Positions 28,735-36,472 of a stretch of DNA of 64,000 nt are shown in pieces. Origin of the DNA: Micromonospora marina. GTDB lineage: Bacteria > Actinomycetota > Actinomycetes > Mycobacteriales > Micromonosporaceae. The translations under genes were made by a program, and so were the position numbers. Location of the stretch: NCBI RefSeq assembly GCF_900091565.1, contig NZ_FMCV01000004.1, forward strand, positions 1-64,000. The letters run 5' to 3'. A model generated the notes under the pieces. It had not been told where the DNA came from and searched no databases. It saw only the letters and a list, made by a program, of their open reading frames with translations. Numbering within the stretch: the first letter of the stretch is position 1; the number at the start of each line of letters is the position of its first letter.

Positions 28735-28953
28735 ATGAACACTTCCGAATCCGCCGGTGGGCCCGGCCGCGAGACGTCCTCGGACCGGGACGGCACCGAG
28801 AAGCTCAACTGGATCGATCGCCGGCGGGAGAAGATCCGGGCCGAGATCGAACGCAACAGGCGCGGCGACTACACGGTGCCGACCTGGGTGCTGGCGGCGG
28901 CGTTGGCGCTGATCGTGGGCGCCTGGCTGGCGTTGATCCTGTTCCTCGGCTGA
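28735..28953 (+). CDS. small single-pass membrane protein
   Basis: A 72-residue protein. The N-terminal 45 residues are charged (KLNWIDRRREKIRAEIERNR), followed by a single membrane helix TWVLAAALALIVGAWLALIL near the C-terminus. The likely topology is cytoplasmic N-terminus and tail anchor. Family and function are unknown. ATG 28735 is nine bases after TACGCT, so a short or absent leader is likely. Its position between pafA and pafB may be incidental. Confidence 0.65.
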   Translation: MNTSESAGGPGRETSSDRDGTEKLNWIDRRREKIRAEIERNRRGDYTVPTWVLAAALALIVGAWLALILFLG

Positions 28954-28970
28954 AGGTCTCCGGTCGGTTC

Positions 28971-29269
28971 AGTCGTACGGCATCCGGTGGAGCCAGCCGA
29001 AGCCGAACAGGGCCGGCACGCGTACGTCCCAGTAGACGACGGTGACGAGAACGATGTTGCCGAGCGACTGCAGCGTGAACGCCAGCGTGGCCCAGCACGG
29101 TGTTCGCGACGTTGTCGCCGATGACCTTGTCGACCAGTTCGAACGACCACAGGACGGCCAGCAGCACGCCGGCCGCCGCGCTGACCAGGGCGGGCGTGGG
29201 CCGGCGCCGGGGTCGGTGGGGGGAGACTCCGGCGCCGGGCGTCGCGTCCGGGAACTGTCGCAGTGGCAT
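28971..29269 (-). pseudogene. small two-helix membrane protein with a frameshift
   Basis: ATG 29269 has an excellent AGGAGA Shine-Dalgarno. The frame reads MPLRQFPDATPGAGVSP, then a first helix ALVSAAAGVLLAVLWSFELV and DKVIGDNVANT. There, near 29100, the reading must change frame to continue as WATLAFTLQSLGNIVLVTVV, then YWDVRVPALFGFGWLHRMPY and a stop at 28971. The rejoined product would be about 99 residues with two membrane helices. Both parts keep strong third-position bias, so the shift is recent, programmed or a sequencing error. The family is unknown. Confidence 0.7.
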
Positions 29270-29368
29270 GGATCGGTCTCCTGAACGGCGGCTGCACAGG
29301 TTCCCCGGGGCAGCCGGGATCGACGCCTGTCAGGGGAACGGTGGGGCCGGGGTCGAGTCTCCGGCCAG

Positions 29369-29608
29369 TATGGAAAGACCGGGCGGGCCCAGGTTCTTCC
29401 GGCGAAGCCGCTGGGTGAGCTGGCGGAGGTGCTGCTGCGCGCTCCTCATTCCACGCTGACGCCGGGCGAGCGGGAGCTGATCGCCGTGTTCTGCACGTTC
29501 AACCGCTACGTCGACGGGCTGGGCACCTGGACGCCGCGCGATCCCGAGGCGTACGCGCGAGCCGCCGGCCACCTCGTCGCGGACGTACCCGCCGGTCTGA
29601 CGGCGGCG
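29369..29608 (+). pseudogene. carboxymuconolactone decarboxylase/AhpD-like remnant
   Basis: One frame joins the beginning and end of an AhpD-like peroxidase-related protein. It reads AKPLGELAEVLLRAPHSTL, then TPGERELIA, the N-terminal helices, and continues at once with FCTFNRYVDGLGTWTPRDPE, the conserved C-terminus. The middle, which carries the catalytic CxxC, is missing, as are a start and a stop. The join is in frame, so this is a clean internal deletion. It abuts the DUF3866 gene, which is on the opposite strand. Confidence 0.75.
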
Positions 29609-29611
29609 CGG

Positions 29612-30697
29612 TCAGCCGAGCAGGCCGGCGGCGTACCGGCCGGCGGCGGCCGCGGCGAGGAAGTAGGCGTGGTCGGCGTCCAGGCCCCGACCCATCGTGG
29701 ACAGGCCGACCGGGGTGGCGCGCAGCGCCGCGTCCAGGCCGTCGGTGGGCACTGTGACGATCCGGTGCCGGTCGGCCAGCGGCGCCAGCGCCGCGGCGAC
29801 CTCCGCGGCCAGGCCGGGGGCGAGACCGTCCGGCACCACCAGCTCCGCGGGGGCCAGCGCGACCCGGCCGTACGCGGTCAGGCTGTGGTGGGAGACGCCG
29901 CGGTGCCGGGGGCGGGCGTCGGCGTCGGAGATGCGCAGCGAGCCGACCGGACGCCCGCCCAGCGCGGCGACCGCGTTCACGGCCTCGCCGACGGCGACGC
30001 CGGAGAAGCCCCAGCGGGTGCCGGTGCCGAGGTTGCCCGGCCCCTGGGCCACGATCGTCAGGTCCGCGTCGAGCACGTGCCGGGCGGCGAGCAGGCCGGT
30101 GTGCAGCGTGCTCGCCTCCAGGTCACCGCCGAACGCCTGGCCGACGCTCACCGTGCCGACGAGGTGCCCGGCCAGCCCGGCCAGGGTGCGGGAGAACCAG
30201 GCCGGCAGCGCCCCGCCGTCGGTCAGCACGTACGCGACCCGCGCGGCGGGGGCGTCGGCGCGTACGCCGGCCAGGATCGCCGGCAGCGCTGAGTGCAGGT
30301 CGGCGGTGACCACCGGCATGCCGTCGACGGTGTCGGCGGCGGCCAGCCGGTCGTGGTGCGGTGACGCCTCCTCGTCCACGCCGAGCAGGATCGGTTGCAG
30401 CGGCGTGTAGCGGGCTTTGACCAGGTGCCCGGCGTCGCGGCTGTCGCCGGCCTGCGGCGGGTCCGGGGGCAGGCGGTCGGGCAGCGCCACGACCAGCGCG
30501 TAGCCGCCGGTGCCGAGGCCCATCAGCAGTGCCCCGGCGTTGAGCAGCACCCGGTCGCCGGGTTCGGGCTCGCCGACCAGCGCCGGGTAAGCCAGGGCGC
30601 GCATGCGGGCGCCGTCGGGCAGGTCGACGTCGAGTTCGGCAGCGCCGGCCCACCGTCGCCGTACCGCCGTGACCGTGCCGGACCGCCATCGCACCAT
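29612..30697 (-). CDS. DUF3866 family protein
   Basis: A 361-residue protein of the DUF3866 family, function unknown. Recognisable parts are VRWRSGTVTAV at the start, VLLNAGALLMGLGTGGYALV near 55, KARYTPLQPILLGVDEEAS, VAYVLTDGGALPAWFSRTLA and ADLTIVAQGPGNLGTGTRWG. The glycine-rich segments suggest a nucleotide- or cofactor-binding fold, but that is a guess. ATG 30697 is preferred to GTG 30706 because TACCGT precedes it by seven bases. It appears intact, in contrast to the genes on both sides. Confidence 0.85.
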   Translation of the reverse strand: MVRWRSGTVTAVRRRWAGAAELDVDLPDGARMRALAYPALVGEPEPGDRVLLNAGALLMGLGTGGYALVVALPDRLPPDPPQAGDSRDAGHLVKARYTPLQPILLGVDEEASPHHDRLAAADTVDGMPVVTADLHSALPAILAGVRADAPAARVAYVLTDGGALPAWFSRTLAGLAGHLVGTVSVGQAFGGDLEASTLHTGLLAARHVLDADLTIVAQGPGNLGTGTRWGFSGVAVGEAVNAVAALGGRPVGSLRISDADARPRHRGVSHHSLTAYGRVALAPAELVVPDGLAPGLAAEVAAALAPLADRHRIVTVPTDGLDAALRATPVGLSTMGRGLDADHAYFLAAAAAGRYAAGLLG

Positions 30698-30704
30698 GCG
30701 GTGC

Positions 30705-30710
30705 ACGGTA
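30705..30710 (-). promoter_or_regulatory. -10 element, leaderless start of the DUF3866 gene
   Basis: Minus-strand TACCGT lies seven bases before ATG 30697 and decides between the two candidate starts. Confidence 0.55.
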
Positions 30711-30741
30711 TCGGCCGCCGCCGGGACGGCCCCCGGGCGGG

Positions 30742-31300
30742 TCAGGGGTTCCGGTCGTCGGCCGGGCGGCCCGCCCCGTCCTGCGTGGTGCGGCCGGTCC
30801 GGCCGCCCGGACGGGACCGGGCGGGGTCGAGGAGGACGTACGCGATCTCCGGGAAGTGCCCGGTGAGCCGGCGTTCGGCGGCGTGGCGGCGGCCTCGATC
30901 TCGGCGCCGGTGGCGTGGTCGCGGAAGTCGACCTTGGCGGCGACGAGGATGTCGTCCGGGCAGAGGAACATGGTCATCGGGTGTCGCCCCGGCCCACCGT
31001 CGGCACGTCCGCCAGTTCCCGCTCGATGCGCCGGTGCAGCCGGTCGGGGTCGGCGCGGCCGACCAGCAGGCCGATCGGCGCGGCGCTGTCCTCAACGAAG
31101 ACCGCCTTGACGGTGGTGGCGGCGGTCAGGCGCAGGTACTCGCCGCTGTGCTCGTGCACCGGGATGGTGGTGACGCCGTGCGTGACGGCGAAGCCCGCCA
31201 CGAGGCCCGCGACCAGTTTGGCGACGGCGATGGGGAGGCTCGCCGCGCCGGCCACCACGACCGTGCCGACGCTCGCGGTCCTGACCTCCGGTGCCGCCGC
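30742..31300 (-). pseudogene. second cation diffusion facilitator, multiply deleted
   Basis: Pieces of one CDF exporter occur in order over three frames. VGTVVVAGAASLPIAVAKLV and AGLVAGFAV form the first helix. A short bridge precedes TVKAVFVEDSAAPIGLLVG, the fourth-helix region. Then come DRLHRRIERELADVPTV with an early stop, TMFLCPDDILVAAKVDFRDH and GAEIEAAA, and a final shift into AERRLTGHFPEIAYVLLDPA. Several transmembrane helices are absent. It is not the same copy as the remnant at 10813, since both preserve different segments and flanks. Confidence 0.8.
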
Positions 31301-31391
31301 GCGATCACCCTGTGACCGGTCGATGCCCGCCGCCGGGTCGAAGACCCCCGCGCCGCGCCGCGCGGGTGCCCGCGCCCGACGCGCGGGCTGC

Positions 31392-31397
31392 TAGCGT
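31392..31397 (+). promoter_or_regulatory. -10 element, leaderless start of pafB
   Basis: TAGCGT lies six bases before GTG 31404, and no Shine-Dalgarno is present. Confidence 0.6.
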
Positions 31398-31403
31398 TTG
31401 GGC

Positions 31404-32402
31404 GTGTCCCGGACCCGTACCGAACGCCTGGTCAACCTGGTGATCTGCCTGCTGTCGACGCGACGCTTCCTGACCGCCGCGCAGATCGCCGCGACCGTGC
31501 CCGGTTACGAGCACGACCCGGACGACGCCAAGGACCACGAGGCGTTCCAGCGCAAGTTCGAGCGCGACAAGGCCGAGCTGCGTGAGCTGGGTGTGCCGCT
31601 GGAGACCGGCACGGCGAGCGTCTTCGACGCCGAGCCGGGCTACCGGATCGCGCCGCGCGCGTACGCGTTGCCCGACATCCCGCTCGAACCGGACGAGGCC
31701 GCCGCCGTGGGTATCGCCGCCCGGTTGTGGCAGCACGCCGGGCTGGCCGCCGCCGCGTCGTCGGGGCTGGCGAAGCTGCGCGCCGCCGGCATCGACGTCG
31801 ATCCGCAGGCCACGCTGGGCCTGGAGCCGATGGTGACGGTCGATCCGGCGTTCGCGCCGCTCACCGCCGCCGCCCGGGACCGGCGCGAGGTCAGCTTCGA
31901 CTACCGCGTCCCGGACCGGGACGCGCCCTCCCGCCGCCGGGTGCAACCGTGGGGCGTGGTCTGCTGGCGCGGCCGGTGGTACGTGGTCGGCCACGACCTG
32001 GACCGGGCGGCGACCCGCTGCTTCCGGCTGTCCCGGGTGGTCGGCACGGTCCGGTCGACCGGCGAGCCGGGCGCCTACGAGCCGCCCGCCGGGGTCGACC
32101 TGATCAGCCATGTGGCCCGCTGGTCCGGGCCGGTGGAGCACACCGGCCGGGCCACGGTGCTGGCCACGCCGGGCCGCGCGGCCGGGCTGCGCCGCTGGGC
32201 CGTCGAGTGCCAGGCCGGTCCGGGCGGCGACCGGCTGGTGCTGCCGTACGCCGACGCCGACTCCCTGGCCGGCCAGATCGTCGGGTACGGCCCGGACGTC
32301 CGCGTCCTGGAGCCACCGGAGGTGCGAGAGGCGGTCATCCAGCGGCTCAAGGAGGTCGCGGCCCGCCACGACGAGCTCGCGGTGACCGGGGGTGCCCGGT
32401 GA
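31404..32402 (+). CDS. pafB: WYL-domain transcriptional regulator PafB
   Basis: PafB is a DNA-binding regulator which, with PafC, activates LexA-independent DNA-damage genes in mycobacteria. The 332-residue protein has an N-terminal winged helix (ERLVNLVICLLSTRRFLTAA, QRKFERDKAELRELGVPLE), a WYL domain (about 150-240; RVQPWGVVCWRGRWYVVGHD with RCFRLSRVVG) and a C-terminal WCX region. In the mycobacterial system single-stranded DNA is a proposed ligand. GTG 31404 follows a leaderless-type promoter. Its stop overlaps the start of pafC, so both are translated together. Confidence 0.92.
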   Translation: MSRTRTERLVNLVICLLSTRRFLTAAQIAATVPGYEHDPDDAKDHEAFQRKFERDKAELRELGVPLETGTASVFDAEPGYRIAPRAYALPDIPLEPDEAAAVGIAARLWQHAGLAAAASSGLAKLRAAGIDVDPQATLGLEPMVTVDPAFAPLTAAARDRREVSFDYRVPDRDAPSRRRVQPWGVVCWRGRWYVVGHDLDRAATRCFRLSRVVGTVRSTGEPGAYEPPAGVDLISHVARWSGPVEHTGRATVLATPGRAAGLRRWAVECQAGPGGDRLVLPYADADSLAGQIVGYGPDVRVLEPPEVREAVIQRLKEVAARHDELAVTGGAR

Positions 32403-33406
32403 CCCGCCCGGCGGCCCGCGCGGGCCGTGCCTCCGCCGACCGGCTGGCCCGGCTGCTCAACCTGGTGCCCTACCTGCTGGCCCGTCCCGGCATCGAGATC
32501 GCCGAGGCGGCGCACGACCTCGGGGTGACCGAGAAGCAGCTCCGGGAGGACCTGGAACTGCTCTGGGTGTGCGGGCTGCCCGGCTACGGTCCCGGCGACC
32601 TGATCGACATGGCGTTCGACGGCGACCGGGTGACGATCACCTACGACGCCGGGATCGACCGCCCGCTGCGGCTCACCCCGGACGAGGCCCTGGCCCTGGT
32701 GGTGGCGTTGCGGATGCTCGCGGAGACGCCGGGCGTGGCGAACCGGGAGGCGGTCGAGCGGGCCCTCGCCAAGATCGAGAACGCCGCGGGTGACCTGGCG
32801 GGAGCGCCGGTCGAGGTCCGCCTGCCCGGCGACTCCGCACGGGTACGCGAACTGCGCGCCGCCGTCGAGCGCGGCCGGGCGCTGCGGATCACCTACTACA
32901 CCCCGGCCCGGGACGAGACCACCGAACGCACCATCGACCCGCTGCGGATGCTGATGGTCGGCGGCCGGGCGTACGTGGAGGCGTGGTGCCGCCGCGCCGA
33001 GGCGGTGCGGCTGTTCCGGGCCGACCGGATCGACGCGGTGACCGAGCTGCCGGAGCAGGCTGTGGTGCCGCCGCAGGCCCGCCCGCACGATCTCCGCGAC
33101 GGCGTGTTCCGCCCGTCGGCCGACCTGCCGCTGATCACGCTGCGGATCGGCCGGGGCGAGCGGTGGATCACCGAATACTATCCGTGCGAGCGGGTCGAGG
33201 CCGACGGCGAGCAGTGGCTGGTGTCGCTGCGCGTCACCGACCTCGGGTGGGCCCGGCGGTTCGTGCTCGGGCTGGGCCCGGAGGTGACGGTGGTGGCCCC
33301 GGCCGAGCTGGCCGAGCAGGTCCGCGCCCAGGCCGTGGCCGCGCTCGACGCGTACGCCACCCCGGCCGGCAGCGCCGATCCGGCAGCCGTCGGCGGCACC
33401 CGTTAG
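32399..33406 (+). CDS. pafC: WYL-domain transcriptional regulator PafC
   Basis: Partner of PafB, 335 residues with the same architecture: winged helix (ADRLARLLNLVPYLLARPGI, LGVTEKQLREDLELLWVCGL), WYL domain (ALRITYYTPARDETTERTID to GGRAYVEAWCRRAEAVRLFR) and WCX tail. GTG 32399 overlaps the pafB stop (GTGA). An open frame reaches 224 codons further upstream but lies antiphase over pafB and is not used. The TAG stop is itself part of the -10 element for the next small gene. Confidence 0.92.
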   Translation: MTRPAARAGRASADRLARLLNLVPYLLARPGIEIAEAAHDLGVTEKQLREDLELLWVCGLPGYGPGDLIDMAFDGDRVTITYDAGIDRPLRLTPDEALALVVALRMLAETPGVANREAVERALAKIENAAGDLAGAPVEVRLPGDSARVRELRAAVERGRALRITYYTPARDETTERTIDPLRMLMVGGRAYVEAWCRRAEAVRLFRADRIDAVTELPEQAVVPPQARPHDLRDGVFRPSADLPLITLRIGRGERWITEYYPCERVEADGEQWLVSLRVTDLGWARRFVLGLGPEVTVVAPAELAEQVRAQAVAALDAYATPAGSADPAAVGGTR

Positions 33407-33409
33407 GCT
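33404..33409 (+). promoter_or_regulatory. -10 element overlapping the pafC stop
   Basis: TAGGCT begins with the pafC stop codon TAG and lies seven bases before GTG 33417. Confidence 0.55.
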
Positions 33410-33416
33410 GACCGCC

Positions 33417-33665
33417 GTGGTGACGTGGATCGTGCTCGGGGTCGTGGTGTTCGCGCTGGTCGTACTGGCCCTGGCGGTCCGGCCGGTGGTGAGCCGCCTG
33501 CCCGGGCTGCGCCGGTCCGCGCTGGCGTTGCAGCGCCGGGCGGCCGAGGTCGAGTCGCTGCGGTCGGCCGCCGAGCAGTTGCAGGCGCGGGCCGAGTCGC
33601 TCCAGGAGCGGGCGGCGCTCGCGCAGGAGCGGATCACGTTGATCAAGGCCAGGCGCGGGGACTGA
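33417..33665 (+). CDS. small membrane-anchored coiled-coil protein
   Basis: An 82-residue protein. Residues 3-23 form a membrane helix (TWIVLGVVVFALVVLALAVR). Residues about 37-78 have heptad-like Leu/Ala spacing (RAAEVESLRSAAEQLQARAE, SLQERAALAQERI), predicting a cytoplasmic coiled coil. Its position between pafC and tatA is similar in other actinomycetes as far as I recall, but the function is unknown. GTG 33417 is favoured by the promoter spacing; GTG 33420 is an alternative. Confidence 0.75.
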   Translation: MVTWIVLGVVVFALVVLALAVRPVVSRLPGLRRSALALQRRAAEVESLRSAAEQLQARAESLQERAALAQERITLIKARRGD

Positions 33666-33830
33666 TCGACGCCGGTCGTCCCGGTGAGCGTCGGCTGCGC
33701 GTTCCCGGGCGGTTACGCGCAGAAATGCGCGGACCTGGACGGTTGACGGGACACTTCGGGTTGGTCGAAACTTCACCGATCGGGCCCGCACCGGCAGGCC
33801 CGCAGGGGTGGCAAGCCGCTGCGACACACG

Positions 33831-33836
33831 TACGAT
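33831..33836 (+). promoter_or_regulatory. -10 element upstream of tatA
   Basis: TACGAT lies 46 bases before ATG 33883, consistent with a leader carrying the CTGGAG Shine-Dalgarno. The 170 bases before it show no gene. Confidence 0.45.
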
Positions 33837-33882
33837 GGGCGACGACCCACCCCTCACCGACACAGAGCGACTGGAGCTTCCC

Positions 33883-34227
33883 ATGGGTGCCCTCAGACCG
33901 TGGCACATCGCCGTACTCGTGGTCGTGCTGATCCTGCTGTTCGGCGCGAAGCGGCTCCCCGACGCGGCCCGCTCACTGGGCCGCTCGCTGCGGATCATCA
34001 AGGCCGAGACCAAGAGCCTGCACGACGACGACCGCGACCTCGCCGAGAAGGCGGACGCGCAGGCCGGTTACCAGCCGCTCCAGCCGCAGCAGCCGGTGCA
34101 GGGGCAGCCGTACGTGCAGCAGCCGTACCCCCAGCAGCAGTACGCCCAGCAGCAGCCGTACGCGCCGCAGCCGCAGCAGCCCGTGGCCCCGCCGGCCGAC
34201 CCGGTGCAGCGCGTCCGCGAGAACTGA
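33883..34227 (+). CDS. tatA: Sec-independent protein translocase subunit TatA
   Basis: TatA forms the pore of the twin-arginine exporter for folded proteins. The 114-residue protein begins MGALRPWHIAVLVVVLILLF, one short membrane helix, followed by the FGAKRLPDAARSLGRSLR hinge and amphipathic helix. The tail (about 60-110) is a Pro/Gln/Tyr-rich repeat of QQPY and PQQ units. ATG 33883 follows CTGGAG. tatC is 21 bases downstream, so they form one operon. The in-frame ATG 25 codons upstream is not supported. Confidence 0.93.
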   Translation: MGALRPWHIAVLVVVLILLFGAKRLPDAARSLGRSLRIIKAETKSLHDDDRDLAEKADAQAGYQPLQPQQPVQGQPYVQQPYPQQQYAQQQPYAPQPQQPVAPPADPVQRVREN

Positions 34228-34248
34228 TCCGAGAGGGCCCCAATCACC

Positions 34249-35202
34249 GTGGCCTTCGGGTTGAAGAAGCGCGGCCCGAGCAGTTTCGCGCGCGCGGCCG
34301 ACGGCTCGATGACGCTCATCGAGCACATCCGTGAACTGCGCAACCGGCTGTTCCGGGCGTCGCTGGCGATCCTTGTCGGTTTCGGCTTCGGCATCTGGCT
34401 GGCCGAGCCGGTCCGGGTGCTGCTGTCGAAGCCCTACTGCGACCTGCCGCAGTCGTACGACGCGGCGACCGGCAAGTGCAAGTTCGTGCAGCTCGGTGTC
34501 GCCGACGTCTTCCTGCTGAACCTCAAGATCGGCCTCTGGGTGGGCCTGATCATCGCGGCGCCGATCTGGCTCTACCAGCTCTGGGCGTTCATCGCGCCCG
34601 GCCTGCACCGGCACGAGCGGCGGTACGCGTACGTCTTCACCGCGCTCGCGGCCCCGCTGTTCGCGGCCGGCGCGGTGCTGGCGTTCTTCGTCACCACCAA
34701 GGGACTGGAGTTCCTCCTCGACATCTCCGGCGACGACATCGCGACGAACCTCGAGGTGACCCGGTACATCTCGTTCGTCACGAATCTCATCCTGCTGTTC
34801 GGGGTGGCGTTCGAGTTCCCGCTGATCGTGCTGATGCTCAACTTCGTCGGTCTGGCCAGCGCCAAGCGGCTGCTCAGCTGGTGGCGGGTGGCGGTGTTCG
34901 TGTTCTTCGCGTTCGCCGCCGTGGTCACGCCGACACCGGACCCGTTCGGCATGAGCGCGTTGGCGATCTGCCTCTGCGCGCTCTACTTCGCCGCGGTGGG
35001 GGTGGCGTTCCTCAACGACAAGCGGCGCGGCCGTGGCCGTGAGGTGTACGCCGGCATCGCCGACGACGAGGTGTCACCGCTTGACCTGCCGAACGAGCCG
35101 GTGCCTGCGGGCAGCCGGATCGAGGCGTCCGGGCCGATCGACGCACCCGAGCCGATCGTCGCCCCGAAGCCGATCGAGCGCCGTTACGACGACATGACCT
35201 GA
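34249..35202 (+). CDS. tatC: Sec-independent protein translocase subunit TatC
   Basis: TatC recognises twin-arginine signal peptides. The 317-residue protein has six membrane helices between residues about 35 and 265. Family motifs are MTLIEHIRELRNRLFRASLA at the cytoplasmic N-terminus, FIAPGLHRHERRYAYVF between helices 2 and 3, and FVVTPTPDPF-like AAVVTPTPDPFGMSALAIC. The C-terminal 50 residues are an acidic Pro-rich tail. GTG 34249 is used, with GAGAGGG upstream. There is no tatB here. A hairpin follows. Confidence 0.93.
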   Translation: MAFGLKKRGPSSFARAADGSMTLIEHIRELRNRLFRASLAILVGFGFGIWLAEPVRVLLSKPYCDLPQSYDAATGKCKFVQLGVADVFLLNLKIGLWVGLIIAAPIWLYQLWAFIAPGLHRHERRYAYVFTALAAPLFAAGAVLAFFVTTKGLEFLLDISGDDIATNLEVTRYISFVTNLILLFGVAFEFPLIVLMLNFVGLASAKRLLSWWRVAVFVFFAFAAVVTPTPDPFGMSALAICLCALYFAAVGVAFLNDKRRGRGREVYAGIADDEVSPLDLPNEPVPAGSRIEASGPIDAPEPIVAPKPIERRYDDMT

Positions 35203-35220
35203 CCGAACCCGCGCACCCCC

Positions 35221-35253
35221 GGACGCCGTCCCCTCCTCCCGGGGGCGGCGTCC
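35221..35253 (+). terminator. hairpin after tatC
   Basis: GGACGCCGTCCC pairs imperfectly with GGGGGCGGCGTCC over a loop CTCCTCCC, shortly after the tatC stop. Confidence 0.6.
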
Positions 35254-35281
35254 GCGTCTCCGCCACCGCCCCATCCCACGT

Positions 35282-35350
35282 CGATCTTGGACTTTGTGCC
35301 CCTCCAGTGCCCGATATCCGCTCTTTGTCGGGGCCGAAACTGCAAGATCG
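35282..35350. repeat. inverted repeat, CGATCTTGCA family, copy 3
   Basis: CGATCTTGGACTTTGTGCCCC pairs with the inverted arm GGGGCCGAAACTGCAAGATCG. It is the same element as at 3979 and 4157 and again lies between convergent genes. Confidence 0.7.
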
Positions 35351-35351
35351 C

Positions 35352-35390
35352 GGCGGGCGGGCGGGCGGGCGGGCGGGCGGGGCGGGGGGT
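35352..35390. repeat. GGGC microsatellite
   Basis: About seven units of GCGG run directly after repeat copy 3 and up to the stop codon of the BtuF-like gene. G-runs of three at four-base spacing could form a G-quadruplex. Confidence 0.8.
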
Positions 35391-36274
35391 CAGGTGATGC
35401 GGCGGGCGGCTTCGGGGTGGGGTGGGGGGACCGCGCCGGGGTGCAGGATCGCGGCTGCCGTCTCGGCACCGTCGACCAGGCGCGGGCCGGCGCGCACGAT
35501 CAGCCCGTCCGCGTCCAGCGCCCACACCTGCGCCTGCGGGAAGTGCCCGGCCACCGCGGCGGCCTGTTCGGCCGCGCCGTCGAGACGGAACCCGCACGGC
35601 GCGACCAGCACCACCTCGGGGCGGGCGGCCCGCAGGGCCTCCCAGGTGGTCGGCGTGGACCGGGCGCCGCGATGGGTGGCCACCGGCTCGCCGCCGGCGA
35701 CGTCGACGAGGTCCGGGATCCAGTGCCCGGCGCCGAACGGCGGGTCCACCCACTCGACCACCGCGACCCGGGGCCGGGGTCGGCCCGCCACCGCCGCGCC
35801 GACCGCCGCGAGCCGGGCACGCAGGCCGTCGACCAGCGCCTCCGCACGATCCGGCACCCGGGCCGCCGCGCCCACCGCGCGGATCGACTCCAGCACGTCG
35901 TCCAGGGTGTACGGGTCGAGCGACAGCACGTCGGCCCGGCATCCCAGATGGTCCACGGCGTCGGCGACCCGGCCCGAGGGCAGTGCGCAGACGCGGCACA
36001 GGTCCTGGGTGAGGATCAGGTCCGGATCGAGTCCGGCCAGCGCGCCGGCGTGCAGCGTGTAGAGGTCGGCACCGGCCGCGACCTGCGACCGGACGTACGC
36101 GTCGATGTCGCCGGGACTCATGCCCCGGGTGTCCCGGCCGCCGACGACCACTGTGGTGCCCGACCGGTAGCGTGCGGGTACCTCGCACTCGAAGGTGACG
36201 CCGACCAGGTCGTCGCCGAGGCCGAGCGCGTACGCGATCTCGGTGGCGGAGGGGAGCAGGGAGACCAGCCGCAT
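35390..36274 (-). CDS. cobalamin-binding protein, BtuF-like
   Basis: A 294-residue periplasmic-binding-protein-like fold of the BtuF/TroA helical-backbone class. Motifs are MRLVSLLPSATEIAYALGLG at the start, LVGVTFECEVPARYRSGTTV, DPDLILTQDLCRVCALPSG near 110 and the corrinoid-contact region VAVVEWVDPPFGAGHWIPDL. There is no signal peptide or lipobox, so it may be cytosolic, unlike true BtuF. No transporter genes are adjacent. ATG 36274 begins exactly at the conserved MRLVSLLPS; a CATGAT box lies seven bases upstream. The upstream ATG at 36334 would add 20 unrelated residues. Confidence 0.85.
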   Translation of the reverse strand: MRLVSLLPSATEIAYALGLGDDLVGVTFECEVPARYRSGTTVVVGGRDTRGMSPGDIDAYVRSQVAAGADLYTLHAGALAGLDPDLILTQDLCRVCALPSGRVADAVDHLGCRADVLSLDPYTLDDVLESIRAVGAAARVPDRAEALVDGLRARLAAVGAAVAGRPRPRVAVVEWVDPPFGAGHWIPDLVDVAGGEPVATHRGARSTPTTWEALRAARPEVVLVAPCGFRLDGAAEQAAAVAGHFPQAQVWALDADGLIVRAGPRLVDGAETAAAILHPGAVPPPHPEAARRIT

Positions 36275-36472
36275 GCCCGCCATCATGCCCCTCGCGTGGA
36301 CCGCCGCGTCCCGGGGCCGGCCCGGAACGGACATCGGGTCGCCCTCGGGCCTTGCCGGGACGCCGTACCCGCTTAGACTCTGCTGACTCCGCCGAGCCCC
36401 CCGGGCGGTATGCCGGGGTGCGTCGGCGTCCCGTTCCGGTCAGCCCGTCTGACCTGCGCTCCGGAGAGCCCG

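Noticed and set aside
30974..31258. 94-residue frame as an independent membrane protein gene
   Set aside because: Its parts match successive segments of a cation diffusion facilitator, so it is a piece of that pseudogene rather than a gene.
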